From: Prevotella sp.
Lineage (GTDB): Bacteria; Bacteroidota; Bacteroidia; Bacteroidales; Bacteroidaceae
Direction of reading: 5' to 3'
Length of the DNA: 8,941 nucleotides
Assembly (NCBI GenBank): GCA_022732315.1
Contig: JAIJUV010000100.1
Span: 1 to 8,941 of the forward strand
In this document: in pieces, positions 1-6,752 of the stretch
Layout of the letters: each line of letters begins with the position of its first letter
Position numbering within the stretch: the first letter of the stretch is position 1
Program-made: the position numbers and the translations under genes
Notes under the pieces: model-generated
The model's input: only the letters and a program-made list of their open reading frames with translations
Database searches by the model: none
What the model was told of the DNA's origin: nothing

Positions 1-2021
1 ACCTCAAGAACTACTGCCATGCGGCTGAAGACGGCAAGGAACTCTTGAGTTGGCTTCCAATAGGCAATGACAATATTCGGTGGAATGGAAATATGGACGG
101 TCAGGGACACACCATCTCCAATCTCTATATCAAAACAGCACAAAACTATGTGGGGCTTTTCGGCTTTACTAGGGGTGCGACTATCCAAAACCTTACCTTT
201 GATTATGCCAAGGTGGAGAATGTGAGCACAACAAACACGAAGACATATTACACTGGTATCTTGGCAGGATATGCATACGCATCCACGAATTCTCCAGCAC
301 ATATAAAGGGCATTAAAACCACAGAGAATTGTACTGTAATAGGACAAGAAGATACTGGCGGTATCGTTGGAAGTGCCAAAATAAATCTCGAAAACTGCGA
401 GAACCTCTCCAGCGTGAAGGGCACAGGAAGTGTTGGCGGAATTGCAGGTTCTAGCTATGAAAGAAACATCAAGCGCTGCACCAATTATGGAACCGTAGAA
501 AACGATGGTAGTGGTGAAAATATTGGTGGAATCATAGGTTATGCTTATGGAACAAGTATCGAAGATTGCGCCAACTATGGCAAGATTACAAGCACAGGTT
601 GGAATGCCGGTGGCATAGCAGGATTAATGTCGAGTAAAAGCAGTATCCAGAATGTGTTCAGTTATGGAGATGTGACGTATGCAAATGGTTCAGGAATCAT
701 TATAGGTTGTGTAGATGGTATACTAACCGCAAAGGGCATTATAGCTTACAACAAGGAGGCATTGCTGAACAACTCATCTGAAAACATCAAAATAGTTGGT
801 GAAGGAAGTCTGACCTTCGAAGACGGAAAGGAAGAAGCTGACGTGGTCAAGGCATTCACCAAGCAGCAGATAAAGAGTGGCGAGGTGGCATGGCTGCTGA
901 ATGGCTCTACATCTACCCCTGCAGAAGGAAGTAACTTGTCTTGGTATCAGAAGTTGGGCGAGAATGGCGATGAGTATCCTGTCTTGAAAACTACTGGTGA
1001 GAATACAGTCTATCATGGTATGACATGCAACAAGAAAACTGATGTTTATACCAATGATAATAGCATTTTTGGTGATGATGGAGCTATTCCACACGAATTC
1101 AAGATAGCAGATCAGCCAGATGCCAATGGACTCTATGGGGATGTATGCGTAAACTGTAAAGAAAACAATGAGAGCGCAAAATACATCAACAGATTTTGTG
1201 AAGAAGATGGCAGGAATATCAAACTTACCGTGAATCCAGATGGAAGTTATAGCACAGAAGAAACTGTCACAATTGCCGATAACGCAGCTTATAACAGCCC
1301 TGTCGACTTTACCGCAGCCAAGGTTGTGTACACCCGCAACTATCTCGGCGCAGACCAATGGCAGGCTGTATATGTTCCTTTCGAGGCTAAAGCTACAGAT
1401 TGGACCGACAACGGCATCACCGTGGCAAGCATCAATAACTTCCATGAGTATGAAAAGGAAGATGGCAGTGGCTATGAGACGGTGCTCGAAGTGAAGAAAG
1501 CCACTTCTGGAGAGTTCGATGCCAACATGCCATACGTGGCAAGAACAAGCGGCAGTGACAGTGGAAGCAAGACCATCACCATCAGTAATGCCAAATTGCA
1601 TAAGGCAGAATCGAAGAAATACGATTGTATGAGTATGACTCGCAAGTATGACTTCATCGGCATCTACACACCACAAAGTGGATTAGGACAAGATGACCCA
1701 TCTGTCACAGTATATGCTCTTGACAAACAAGGTCGCATAGCACCACTCAAATCTGAAACGACTCTTGGAGCACAACGTTGGTATCTCACGGTAAGTGATC
1801 GCAATGGCTCCAGTTTGCCTCAGAATACGAAGTCGCGCATTATTCGAATTGATATGATTGGCGAGGGTTCGACTACTGGCATAAAAGACGTGCAAGTGAT
1901 AACCAGTAACGAGGCAAATAACATTGCAAAAGCTGGCATATATGACTTGCAAGGTCGCAAGCTCAGCAAGGAACCTACCCAGGGTATCTATATCAAGAAT
2001 GGAAAGAAATATGTAAAATGA
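1..2021 (+). CDS. Secreted GLUG-repeat surface protein, 5'-truncated by the window edge
   Basis: The frame is open from position 3, so the true start lies upstream; an in-frame TTG at 45 is not a credible start. About 672 residues are visible. The first third carries GLUG-type repeats, each ending in a Gly-Gly-Ile-x-Gly core: VGLFG (150-164), GILAG (255-269), GGIVG (357-371), GGIAG (435-449), GGIIG (525-539) and GGIAG (609-623), spaced about 26-35 residues, as expected for a beta-solenoid. A region with AWLLNG and WYQKLGENGDEYPVL follows, common in Prevotella surface proteins, then beta-rich sequence. The C-terminus (GIYDLQGRKL, then GIYIKNGKKYVK) resembles the secretion/sorting tails of Bacteroidetes proteins (Por-secretion type). 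No enzyme motif is visible. An adhesive or structural role outside the cell is inferred, not shown. The signal peptide would lie outside the window. Confidence 0.8.
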   Translation, partial: LKNYCHAAEDGKELLSWLPIGNDNIRWNGNMDGQGHTISNLYIKTAQNYVGLFGFTRGATIQNLTFDYAKVENVSTTNTKTYYTGILAGYAYASTNSPAHIKGIKTTENCTVIGQEDTGGIVGSAKINLENCENLSSVKGTGSVGGIAGSSYERNIKRCTNYGTVENDGSGENIGGIIGYAYGTSIEDCANYGKITSTGWNAGGIAGLMSSKSSIQNVFSYGDVTYANGSGIIIGCVDGILTAKGIIAYNKEALLNNSSENIKIVGEGSLTFEDGKEEADVVKAFTKQQIKSGEVAWLLNGSTSTPAEGSNLSWYQKLGENGDEYPVLKTTGENTVYHGMTCNKKTDVYTNDNSIFGDDGAIPHEFKIADQPDANGLYGDVCVNCKENNESAKYINRFCEEDGRNIKLTVNPDGSYSTEETVTIADNAAYNSPVDFTAAKVVYTRNYLGADQWQAVYVPFEAKATDWTDNGITVASINNFHEYEKEDGSGYETVLEVKKATSGEFDANMPYVARTSGSDSGSKTITISNAKLHKAESKKYDCMSMTRKYDFIGIYTPQSGLGQDDPSVTVYALDKQGRIAPLKSETTLGAQRWYLTVSDRNGSSLPQNTKSRIIRIDMIGEGSTTGIKDVQVITSNEANNIAKAGIYDLQGRKLSKEPTQGIYIKNGKKYVK

Positions 2022-2035
2022 AAAATATAATAAGT

Positions 2036-2176
2036 ATGAAAAAGAAATATCAGAAACCATCAATGGTTGTAGTTGAGTTGGAAACTTCTACTACGCTTTT
2101 AGCTGGGTTAGAGAATTATCCACCCAAAAACTATGATAAGATCTATTTCACTGATGAAGATTGTGATCCTGCATAG
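2036..2176 (+). CDS. 46-residue small protein with a KP-x-VVVELE-x-LLAG leader-like N-terminus
   Basis: ATG at 2036, TAG at 2174-2176. The start is 14 nt after the stop of the GLUG protein gene, so the two are probably co-transcribed. The peptide begins MKKKYQKPSMVVVELE, then has a TSTTLLAG stretch and an acidic, aromatic tail (NYPPKNYDKIYFTDEDCDPA) with one cysteine. Short proteins of the form MKKxYxKPxxxVVxLExxxLLAG are a pattern I associate with Bacteroidales genomes, often next to genes for exported proteins; their function is not known to me. The conserved head and variable tail suggest a precursor peptide cut near LLAG, but this is inference. It is not a classical signal peptide: the hydrophobic stretch is too short. 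A probable terminator follows about 80 nt later. Confidence 0.6.
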   Translation: MKKKYQKPSMVVVELETSTTLLAGLENYPPKNYDKIYFTDEDCDPA

Positions 2177-2227
2177 TATAGTGTTTAATAAAAGCCGAAT
2201 TACTCAATAGAGTAGCAGGCATATTTT

Positions 2228-2250
2228 ACAACCCTACATTTTGCGGTTGT
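2228..2250 (+). other. Small hairpin in the 3' region of the small peptide gene
   Basis: Inverted repeat ACAACC (2228-2233) and GGTTGT (2245-2250) with an 11-nt loop, four nucleotides before the larger hairpin at 2254-2293. A smaller one, TACTC/GAGTA, lies just upstream near 2203-2216. Together they would form a structured 3' untranslated region. No function can be assigned. Confidence 0.35.
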
Positions 2251-2253
2251 TCC

Positions 2254-2293
2254 AAGGGTCTATACACCTCGACAAAAGGGTGTGTAGACCCTT
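2254..2293 (+). terminator. Probable transcription terminator hairpin after the small peptide gene
   Basis: A 15-bp arm AAGGGTCTATACACC (2254-2268) pairs with GGTGTGTAGACCCTT (2279-2293), with one G-U type mismatch and a 10-nt loop. The stem is long and stable, but only three Ts follow (CTTTCATCG), so the U-tract is weak. It lies between the small peptide gene and the promoter of the next gene, which fits termination of the upstream transcript. Confidence 0.55.
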
Positions 2294-2341
2294 TCATCGT
2301 GATAAAAGTTAAAACTAAACGTTGAAAAAATCCTCCCCCTT

Positions 2342-2373
2342 GTTGGCATTGTCGAATAAAAAACGTACCTTTG
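2342..2373 (+). promoter_or_regulatory. Bacteroidetes-type promoter for the membrane AraC regulator
   Basis: GTTGG (2342-2346) as -33 element, a 19-nt gap, and TACCTTTG (2366-2373) matching the -7 consensus TAnnTTTG. Transcription would start near 2380, giving a leader of about 40 nt that contains the three 13-bp repeats. Confidence 0.65.
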
Positions 2374-2385
2374 CAGCAAAATAAA

Positions 2386-2424
2386 GAATAGAAACATTGA
2401 ATAGTAATATTGAATAGAAACAAT
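2386..2424 (+). repeat. Three tandem 13-bp repeats in the 5' leader, ending in the start codon
   Basis: GAATAGAAACATT (2386-2398), GAATAGTAATATT (2399-2411) and GAATAGAAACAAT (2412-2424) follow each other without gaps. Units 1 and 3 differ only in the last three bases; the third runs into the ATG at 2423. The A-rich leader of the expected mRNA consists almost wholly of these units. Confidence 0.75.
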
Positions 2425-3220
2425 GAACACATTATACCTGCTTCAATTTGGCTGCCTCATCTTCATGGTGATTAATGCAGCCCTGCTGGTGATGAGCCGT
2501 TTGTACGTAAAATGGGAGAACAAGCGATACGAGCACTCTCGCTGGCTCATCGTTATAGCTTTCTTCATGCTCGCCTTTCAGTATCTCGCACAGATACAGG
2601 GTGGAATCAGGGCTTCGGCCGATGACCTCGGAGCCATCGTCAACATGCTGATCTATACCCCAAGCTTCGCCCTTATCGCCTATGGCATCTACAATATCGA
2701 GACCACCCAACCCCGTCGCCGTCACATGGTCATCGTGAGTACGGTGCTCTGCACCGCCATCTACCTCACCTGCGCCATCGGCTATCTGCATAGCGGCAGC
2801 CAGCACATCGGCTGGTGGCTCTACGTGATGCTCCTCTTCTATGCAGCCAGCGTAGTCTATGACGTGGTAATGATTAGCCGCGAGATGAAGAAGCGCAAAA
2901 AGATGCTGGAGAGGATGGCTGCCAACGACATCCAGCCCTACTTGAGATACTCCCGAGTGAGCCTCATCCTCCTCTGCCTTGCCGCTCTTGTGATGCCCTT
3001 CGCCATCCTTTCCACCACCTTATTAATAATACTAGGTCCCATGGTGCTCTGCGCCCTGCTCTTCTTCACCCTCACCTTCATCTCCCTGGGCACCAACTAT
3101 GTGCCTACCGAGTCGCTTCTTGATGATGAAGCTGAGCGAATCGTAGCCCAGAGATATGCAGAAACCAGAAATGGGGGGGGCATCTTCTGTAACCTCTTCC
3201 GAAGCCGAACTGTCGGCTGA
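2423..3220 (+). CDS. Seven-helix membrane sensor part of an AraC-type regulator, frame broken at a G8 run
   Basis: ATG at 2423, placed at a suitable distance from the promoter at 2342-2373. The product has seven hydrophobic segments, roughly residues 7-25, 41-60, 70-90, 100-122, 127-150, 180-197 and 199-221, with a basic loop REMKKRKKM between helices 5 and 6. With seven helices and an outside N-terminus, the C-terminus would be cytoplasmic, where a DNA-binding domain belongs. As written, the frame passes through eight Gs (3173-3180) and then ends in unrelated sequence (GIFCNLFRSRTVG) at 3220. Removing one G joins it to the AraC-type domain in the next frame and gives a single 400-residue protein. 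Membrane-anchored regulators with a C-terminal AraC-type helix-turn-helix are known in Bacteroidales; ligand and targets cannot be told. Base composition is more GC-rich than in the ATPase gene downstream. Confidence 0.8.
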   Translation: MNTLYLLQFGCLIFMVINAALLVMSRLYVKWENKRYEHSRWLIVIAFFMLAFQYLAQIQGGIRASADDLGAIVNMLIYTPSFALIAYGIYNIETTQPRRRHMVIVSTVLCTAIYLTCAIGYLHSGSQHIGWWLYVMLLFYAASVVYDVVMISREMKKRKKMLERMAANDIQPYLRYSRVSLILLCLAALVMPFAILSTTLLIILGPMVLCALLFFTLTFISLGTNYVPTESLLDDEAERIVAQRYAETRNGGGIFCNLFRSRTVG

Positions 3221-3626
3221 TGCAACCACTGAAGGTGGCAATCAATCTTCAGAGCCGTCTCTCACCGACGAGCAAAAAGCCATCATTGAAGAGAAACTGC
3301 AACAGTGGTGTCTCGGCAATGGCTATAAAGACACCGCCGTCAACATGCTCACCCTATCGGACAGCATAGGCATCACCAGGGCGGAGCTGACGCAATACTT
3401 CGACAAGTGTCTTGATACCACCTTCAGAATCTGGCTTGCCAACATCCGTTTTGAGGCAGCAAAGACGATGATGCGCCAGTTCCCCCAATATAGCAACGAC
3501 CTTATCTCAGCCGAGTGCGGCTTCTCCGCTCGCACCTATCTCTATCGCATCTTTAAAGAGAAGACTGGCAAAACACCAACAGAATGGCGCACTGGGGGTT
3601 GCTGTAATATTAGCCATATAAAATGA
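3156..3626 (+). CDS. AraC-type helix-turn-helix domain, C-terminal half of the split regulator
   Basis: The frame opens with ATG at 3156, 65 nt inside the preceding gene, and crosses the same G8 run. If translated alone it gives 156 residues. Residues 1-45 are a Ser/Glu-rich linker. The first helix-turn-helix is at about 65-84 (TLSDSIGITRAELTQYF), a linking helix at 89-107 (FRIWLANIRFEAAK), and the second at about 115-136 with the family signature CGFSARTYLYRIFKEKTGKTP followed by TEWR. This is a complete AraC/XylS DNA-binding domain. It most likely is not a separate gene but the cytoplasmic end of the membrane protein starting at 2423. A free domain made from 3156 by coupled translation is a possible alternative and would act as a soluble, unsensed form. 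The stop is 13 nt before the 69-bp inverted repeat. Confidence 0.8.
   Translation: MQKPEMGGASSVTSSEAELSADATTEGGNQSSEPSLTDEQKAIIEEKLQQWCLGNGYKDTAVNMLTLSDSIGITRAELTQYFDKCLDTTFRIWLANIRFEAAKTMMRQFPQYSNDLISAECGFSARTYLYRIFKEKTGKTPTEWRTGGCCNISHIK
3173..3180 (+). repeat. Run of eight Gs at the frame break, possible phase-variation tract
   Basis: Eight Gs follow ATGCAGAAACCAGAAAT. Eight bases leave the membrane part and the DNA-binding part in different frames; seven (or ten) would join them. The tract lies in the linker between the domains, where a change of a few residues would be harmless. Confidence 0.75.
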
Positions 3627-3639
3627 TGGCTTTTCTGCC

Positions 3640-3708
3640 AAAAAGTGGCGATAGTGGTGCTAAATCTCTTAAAAAAACATAGTTTTAGCACCACTATCGC
3701 CACTTTTT
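3640..3708. repeat. 69-bp inverted repeat, left copy
   Basis: Left arm 3640-3664 and right arm 3684-3708 are perfect 25-bp complements (core GTGGCGATAGTGGTGC, with A5/T5 at the ends) around a 19-nt loop. Within each arm GTGG occurs twice. The hairpin starts 13 nt after the stop of the AraC-type gene and ends just before the ATPase promoter box. It has the shape of a bidirectional intrinsic terminator, but even the loop is identical to the copy at 5193-5261, which a terminator would not need. Confidence 0.9.
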
Positions 3709-3721
3709 CCGTTTTTTTTAG

Positions 3722-3729
3722 TATTTTTG
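3722..3729 (+). promoter_or_regulatory. -7 promoter box before the DUF234 ATPase, without a clear -33 box
   Basis: TATTTTTG matches TAnnTTTG. At the expected -33 position (about 3698-3702) there is no TTTGG; that place is taken by the right arm of the inverted repeat. Initiation about seven bases downstream would give an mRNA leader of only about 6-12 nt. Confidence 0.45.
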
Positions 3730-3741
3730 CAAAAAAATAGA

Positions 3742-5175
3742 ATGAGTATGGAATATAGCAAAAACATAATAGGAAGGAAGCATGAGCAAGACATATTGAA
3801 CGCTTGTGTTGAAACACCTAGAGCTGAGTTTATCGCCATCTATGGACGTAGGCGCATTGGAAAGACTTTCCTAGTGAAACAATTTTTCCATGATTCTTTT
3901 GATTTCTATACAACTGGTATCTACAAAATATCTAAGGCAGAACAACTGAAAGATTGGCAAGAAAAACTACGAAGATATAGTGGAGTTAAAAGAACTCGCC
4001 CAAAAGACTGGTTTGAAGCTTTCTACCAACTTCAGGATTTTTTGGAGACCAAAGCAGAGCAAGAAAAAATCATTATCTTCATAGACGAATTGCCATGGTT
4101 AGACACCCAAAAGTCTAACTTTCTGCGTGCCCTTGAAATGTTTTGGAACAGTTGGGCTTCAACTCGTAATGGGCTGAAACTGATTGTCTGCGGTAGTGCT
4201 ACGACATGGATGACCAATAAGCTACTAGGGGATAAAGGTGGGTTGCACAATAGAGTGACTCGTCCTATCCGCTTGGCTCCTTTCTGTCTTGAAGAAACTG
4301 AGGAATATTTACAAAGCATTAATATAGAATGGGAACGTCAAGAGATATTAGATACCTATATGATATTGGGGGGAACACCATTTTATCTATCTCTATTGAA
4401 TCCCGCTTACAGTCTTGCACAAAATATTGACGAATTGTTCTTTGGTCAAGATCCTATATTAGCTTCAGAGTACGACTTTTTGTTCAGTTCCCTATTTAAT
4501 GATGCCAATTTATATAGAAAAGTGGTAGAAACTTTGGCTATCAAACTGAAAGGAATGACTAGAGAAGAACTGGTACAAACAATGAAAACCAGCAACAACG
4601 GAAAGCTATCAGAAGTATTAGATAATCTCAAGAAATGTGATTTTTTGCGTTCTTACCAAGCCTTTGGGAAAAAAGAAAAAGGGATGCTTTATCAGCTATC
4701 TGATATGTTTACGCTTTTCTATCTCCGATTTGTCAAGAATAACCATGGCTTGGATGAGCATGCATGGAGCAATATGCCTGAAGGGAAACGCAATGCATGG
4801 TCTGGATATGCGTTTGAACAAGTCTGTATTTTACACATCAACCAAATCAAACATGCTTTGGGCATCAGTGGCATAGCTTGCAATGTATGCTCATGGACAT
4901 ACAAGAATGCAAACCAAGGAGCACAAATAGATTTAGTGATAGACAGGGGCGATAAATCCATAGATTTGTGCGAAATGAAATATAGCATCGGTCCATATGA
5001 ACTGAAGAAAGACTATGTAGAATGGATGCGAGAACGTCGTAATCTTTTTCGTGATGTTACAGGAACGAACAAGACACTACGTCTCACCCTTGTTGCAGCC
5101 GGTGGCATTAAGCAGAATAAATATTCATCAAGCATTCAAGGTAAAGTTGTACTAAGCGATTTATTTCTGTCCTAA
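3742..5175 (+). CDS. AAA family ATPase with a DUF234 nuclease-like C-terminus
   Basis: Start taken at ATG 3742 (477 residues, MSMEYSKN); ATG 3748 is equally possible, and the in-frame TTG at 3727 lies in the promoter box. Residues 34-43 hold the Walker A motif YGRRRIGKTF (Lys41, Thr42) and 110-119 the Walker B motif IIIFIDELPW (Asp115, Glu116); CGSATTWM near 150 fits a sensor strand. A winged-helix-like middle part follows. The C-terminal part has Glu359, GAQIDLVID (Asp397) and CEMKYS (Glu411, Lys413), the order of a PD-(D/E)XK nuclease-like fold as in DUF234. The family (archaeal-type ATPases) is abundant in Bacteroidales and archaea; its role is unsettled, with DNA binding or cleavage suspected. 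The gene is AT-rich compared with its left neighbour and stands alone between two near-identical 69-bp inverted repeats, suggesting acquisition as a cassette. Confidence 0.88.
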   Translation: MSMEYSKNIIGRKHEQDILNACVETPRAEFIAIYGRRRIGKTFLVKQFFHDSFDFYTTGIYKISKAEQLKDWQEKLRRYSGVKRTRPKDWFEAFYQLQDFLETKAEQEKIIIFIDELPWLDTQKSNFLRALEMFWNSWASTRNGLKLIVCGSATTWMTNKLLGDKGGLHNRVTRPIRLAPFCLEETEEYLQSINIEWERQEILDTYMILGGTPFYLSLLNPAYSLAQNIDELFFGQDPILASEYDFLFSSLFNDANLYRKVVETLAIKLKGMTREELVQTMKTSNNGKLSEVLDNLKKCDFLRSYQAFGKKEKGMLYQLSDMFTLFYLRFVKNNHGLDEHAWSNMPEGKRNAWSGYAFEQVCILHINQIKHALGISGIACNVCSWTYKNANQGAQIDLVIDRGDKSIDLCEMKYSIGPYELKKDYVEWMRERRNLFRDVTGTNKTLRLTLVAAGGIKQNKYSSSIQGKVVLSDLFLS

Positions 5176-5192
5176 GAACCGTATAAAAAGCT

Positions 5193-5261
5193 AAAAAGTG
5201 GCGATAGTGGTGCTAAATCTCTTAAAAAAACATAGTTTTAGCACCACTATCGCCAGTTTTT
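5193..5261. repeat. 69-bp inverted repeat, right copy
   Basis: Left arm 5193-5217, loop 5218-5236, right arm 5237-5261. It equals the copy at 3640-3708 at 68 of 69 positions; the one change is C to G at 5256, near the outer end of the right arm. It lies 17 nt after the ATPase stop and 12 nt beyond the HipA-type stop on the other strand, so it could terminate both converging transcripts. The outermost bases extend the match in mirror image: CC before the left copy (3638-3639) and GG after the right copy (5262-5263). Confidence 0.9.
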
Positions 5262-5273
5262 GGTAAAATCACG

Positions 5274-6383
5274 CTATCTTTCACCACAATTAATATGTAA
5301 TGATATCTCTTTGTAGATTTCTCGGCATCTCTTTTCCTTCATTTTATTCTTTACACCAACGGCAATCATATCCTCTAAAGTCGGATGGCCAGTTCCATTT
5401 ACAGATGTTGCGTGTTCACCATTATATCCCTCGGTGCAATGGGTGAGGTCGTAGGCTGGGGCTAAATGCCAGTGCCATTTGCCATCGCTCTCTTTCTGAA
5501 CCAAGAAAGAGAAGTTCTTGCAGTGGTCGTCCTTGTTGTCCATTATATAATTGAAAACCATGCGGCGGAACATCTCTTCCACATCCTCCTGGCTCTGGGT
5601 AAGATAACCTGTAAGCGCCAAAAGGTTGAGATAATCGAGAATGGGGTTGGAAAGGGAAATGTTGAGCAAGGCTCCAGCTGTGGCTACGTGAATACGTTCG
5701 CCTGTTGGAGAAATGTCGAAGCGACGGCAGGCAAAATACTTGTCATTTACCAGCTTGAAGTCGGGTACTTGGATACCACATTGCTTGGCTATCTCATTAT
5801 AATGATACTCTTGCTTTCCCATATCTTGAGGGTCATAGGTATGGCGAAACTTGACCAGCCAATGACCATCCTCATTTGTAAAAATGGCTTTCGGGCGACA
5901 ACCGCCACTATTACCACTATTATATAATAGCAATCCTGCGTCATTATCCTGTTGCTCCTTCAGTACTTCCAAGGCTTTTGCTTGTAAAAGGTCAAAGTCC
6001 TCTATCTCGTGTCCTGTCTGGATAGAAGTTATAGGTTCGTAGGTCAATGCGCCCATACCTCCATTGCCTACGATGCTCAGTCGGTCGATAGCAGATAGCT
6101 CAAAGTCGTTGATACCCTCTTTTAGCAAGGCTTTATGCAATAGGTATCTACCATATCCATCGGGAAGGCTGTCTTCGAAGATGCCAAAGTTCCCGTTGAA
6201 AGGGGTGGCTTTGGCAATGAAAAGACCGGGCTTCAGTGGCAATTCCAGTGGAGATATACTAAAGCCAGATGCCAACCACTGATTGTCATATTCGAAGGTG
6301 CATACCTTTCCATCGGCACTCAATGACAGAGTGCCGACTTTCTCCTGGTGATATTTCACGGCTAAAGATTCTATATGTTTCAT
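5274..6383 (-). CDS. HipA-family serine/threonine kinase toxin
   Basis: ATG at 6383 overlaps the stop of the HipB-type gene by four bases (ATGA), the usual coupling of antitoxin and toxin. The 369-residue product has the HipA N-terminal subdomain (about 1-120, with FEDSLPDGYGR at 69-79), the nucleotide-binding loop SGGCRPKA (159-166), the catalytic loop NKDDHCKNF (283-291; Asp285, Asn290) and the metal-binding PAYDL (Asp312). HipA toxins phosphorylate a translation factor, in E. coli glutamyl-tRNA synthetase, and stop growth; the target here is unknown. All key kinase residues seem present, so it is probably active. It is shorter than E. coli HipA (about 440 residues) but keeps both lobes in one chain, unlike the split forms found in some bacteria. 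TAG stop at 5276-5274, 12 nt from the 69-bp hairpin, which may terminate the operon. Confidence 0.92.
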   Translation of the reverse strand: MKHIESLAVKYHQEKVGTLSLSADGKVCTFEYDNQWLASGFSISPLELPLKPGLFIAKATPFNGNFGIFEDSLPDGYGRYLLHKALLKEGINDFELSAIDRLSIVGNGGMGALTYEPITSIQTGHEIEDFDLLQAKALEVLKEQQDNDAGLLLYNSGNSGGCRPKAIFTNEDGHWLVKFRHTYDPQDMGKQEYHYNEIAKQCGIQVPDFKLVNDKYFACRRFDISPTGERIHVATAGALLNISLSNPILDYLNLLALTGYLTQSQEDVEEMFRRMVFNYIMDNKDDHCKNFSFLVQKESDGKWHWHLAPAYDLTHCTEGYNGEHATSVNGTGHPTLEDMIAVGVKNKMKEKRCREIYKEISLHINCGER

Positions 6384-6724
6384 TGTCTGTAAGCCTTTTT
6401 CTTGTTAGCGTTTCTTTTTATCTGTTGCAACTCCTCCATGGTGGAGTACTTGGGTTGCGAGAAGACGTTCTTGATTTCTGAGGTGTATTCCAAAGCTATG
6501 GCGATACCTATCAGATTCTTGAGGGAGATGAGGCCCTTTTGCTCGAATCTGGTGATGTTGCTGACGGCAACGCCCGATTTGTCTGCCACTTGCTCACGTG
6601 TCAGATTCTTCTCTATTCTTCGTTTTCTAAAGTCGTTTGCCATCTCCTTTGCAATCTCATCAGGATTGTCGTGGAGGTAGTTATCTAATATTGCTAATAT
6701 ATTATTCGTTTCTTGCATAATCAT
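6380..6724 (-). CDS. HipB-type helix-turn-helix antitoxin
   Basis: ATG at 6724 (114 residues, MIMQETNN) or 6718 (112 residues, MQETNN); both fit. Residues 32-80 form an XRE/Cro-type helix-turn-helix (FRKRRIEKNLTREQVADKSG, then VSNITRFEQKG), with NLIGIAIALEY as the closing helices. A basic tail (KRNANKKKAYRQ) ends the protein. In HipBA systems the antitoxin binds HipA, neutralises it and represses the operon with it. The gene directly precedes and overlaps the HipA-family gene, as expected. A longer N-terminal extension (about 30 residues, NNILAILDNYLHDNPDEIAK) comes before the DNA-binding domain and may contact the toxin; that is inference. Confidence 0.88.
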   Translation of the reverse strand: MIMQETNNILAILDNYLHDNPDEIAKEMANDFRKRRIEKNLTREQVADKSGVAVSNITRFEQKGLISLKNLIGIAIALEYTSEIKNVFSQPKYSTMEELQQIKRNANKKKAYRQ

Positions 6725-6727
6725 TGG

Positions 6728-6747
6728 GATAATAACAAGATATTATC
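6728..6747. promoter_or_regulatory. Palindrome between promoter and HipB start, likely autoregulatory operator
   Basis: GATAATA (6728-6734) and TATTATC (6741-6747) form a perfect inverted repeat with a 6-bp spacer, covering the expected transcription start. HipB proteins are known to repress their own operon through such dyads; the sequence differs from the E. coli HipB site. Confidence 0.55.
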
Positions 6748-6752
6748 AGTTG

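Noticed and set aside
774..1676. Long antisense open frame (about 300 codons) opposite the GLUG protein gene
   Set aside because: It mirrors a plus-strand gene with clear repeats and a sorting tail; its translation is low-complexity Cys/Ile/Val-rich with no recognisable domain and no promoter of its own.
3727..3741. TTG at 3727 as start of the DUF234 ATPase
   Set aside because: It lies inside the TATTTTTG promoter box and is followed closely by two ATG codons in the same frame.
3618..5275. Target site duplication around the inverted-repeat-bracketed ATPase unit
   Set aside because: The bases directly outside the CC/GG ends (CTTTTCTG and TAAAATCA) do not match; a shared TAAAAT is not at matching positions.
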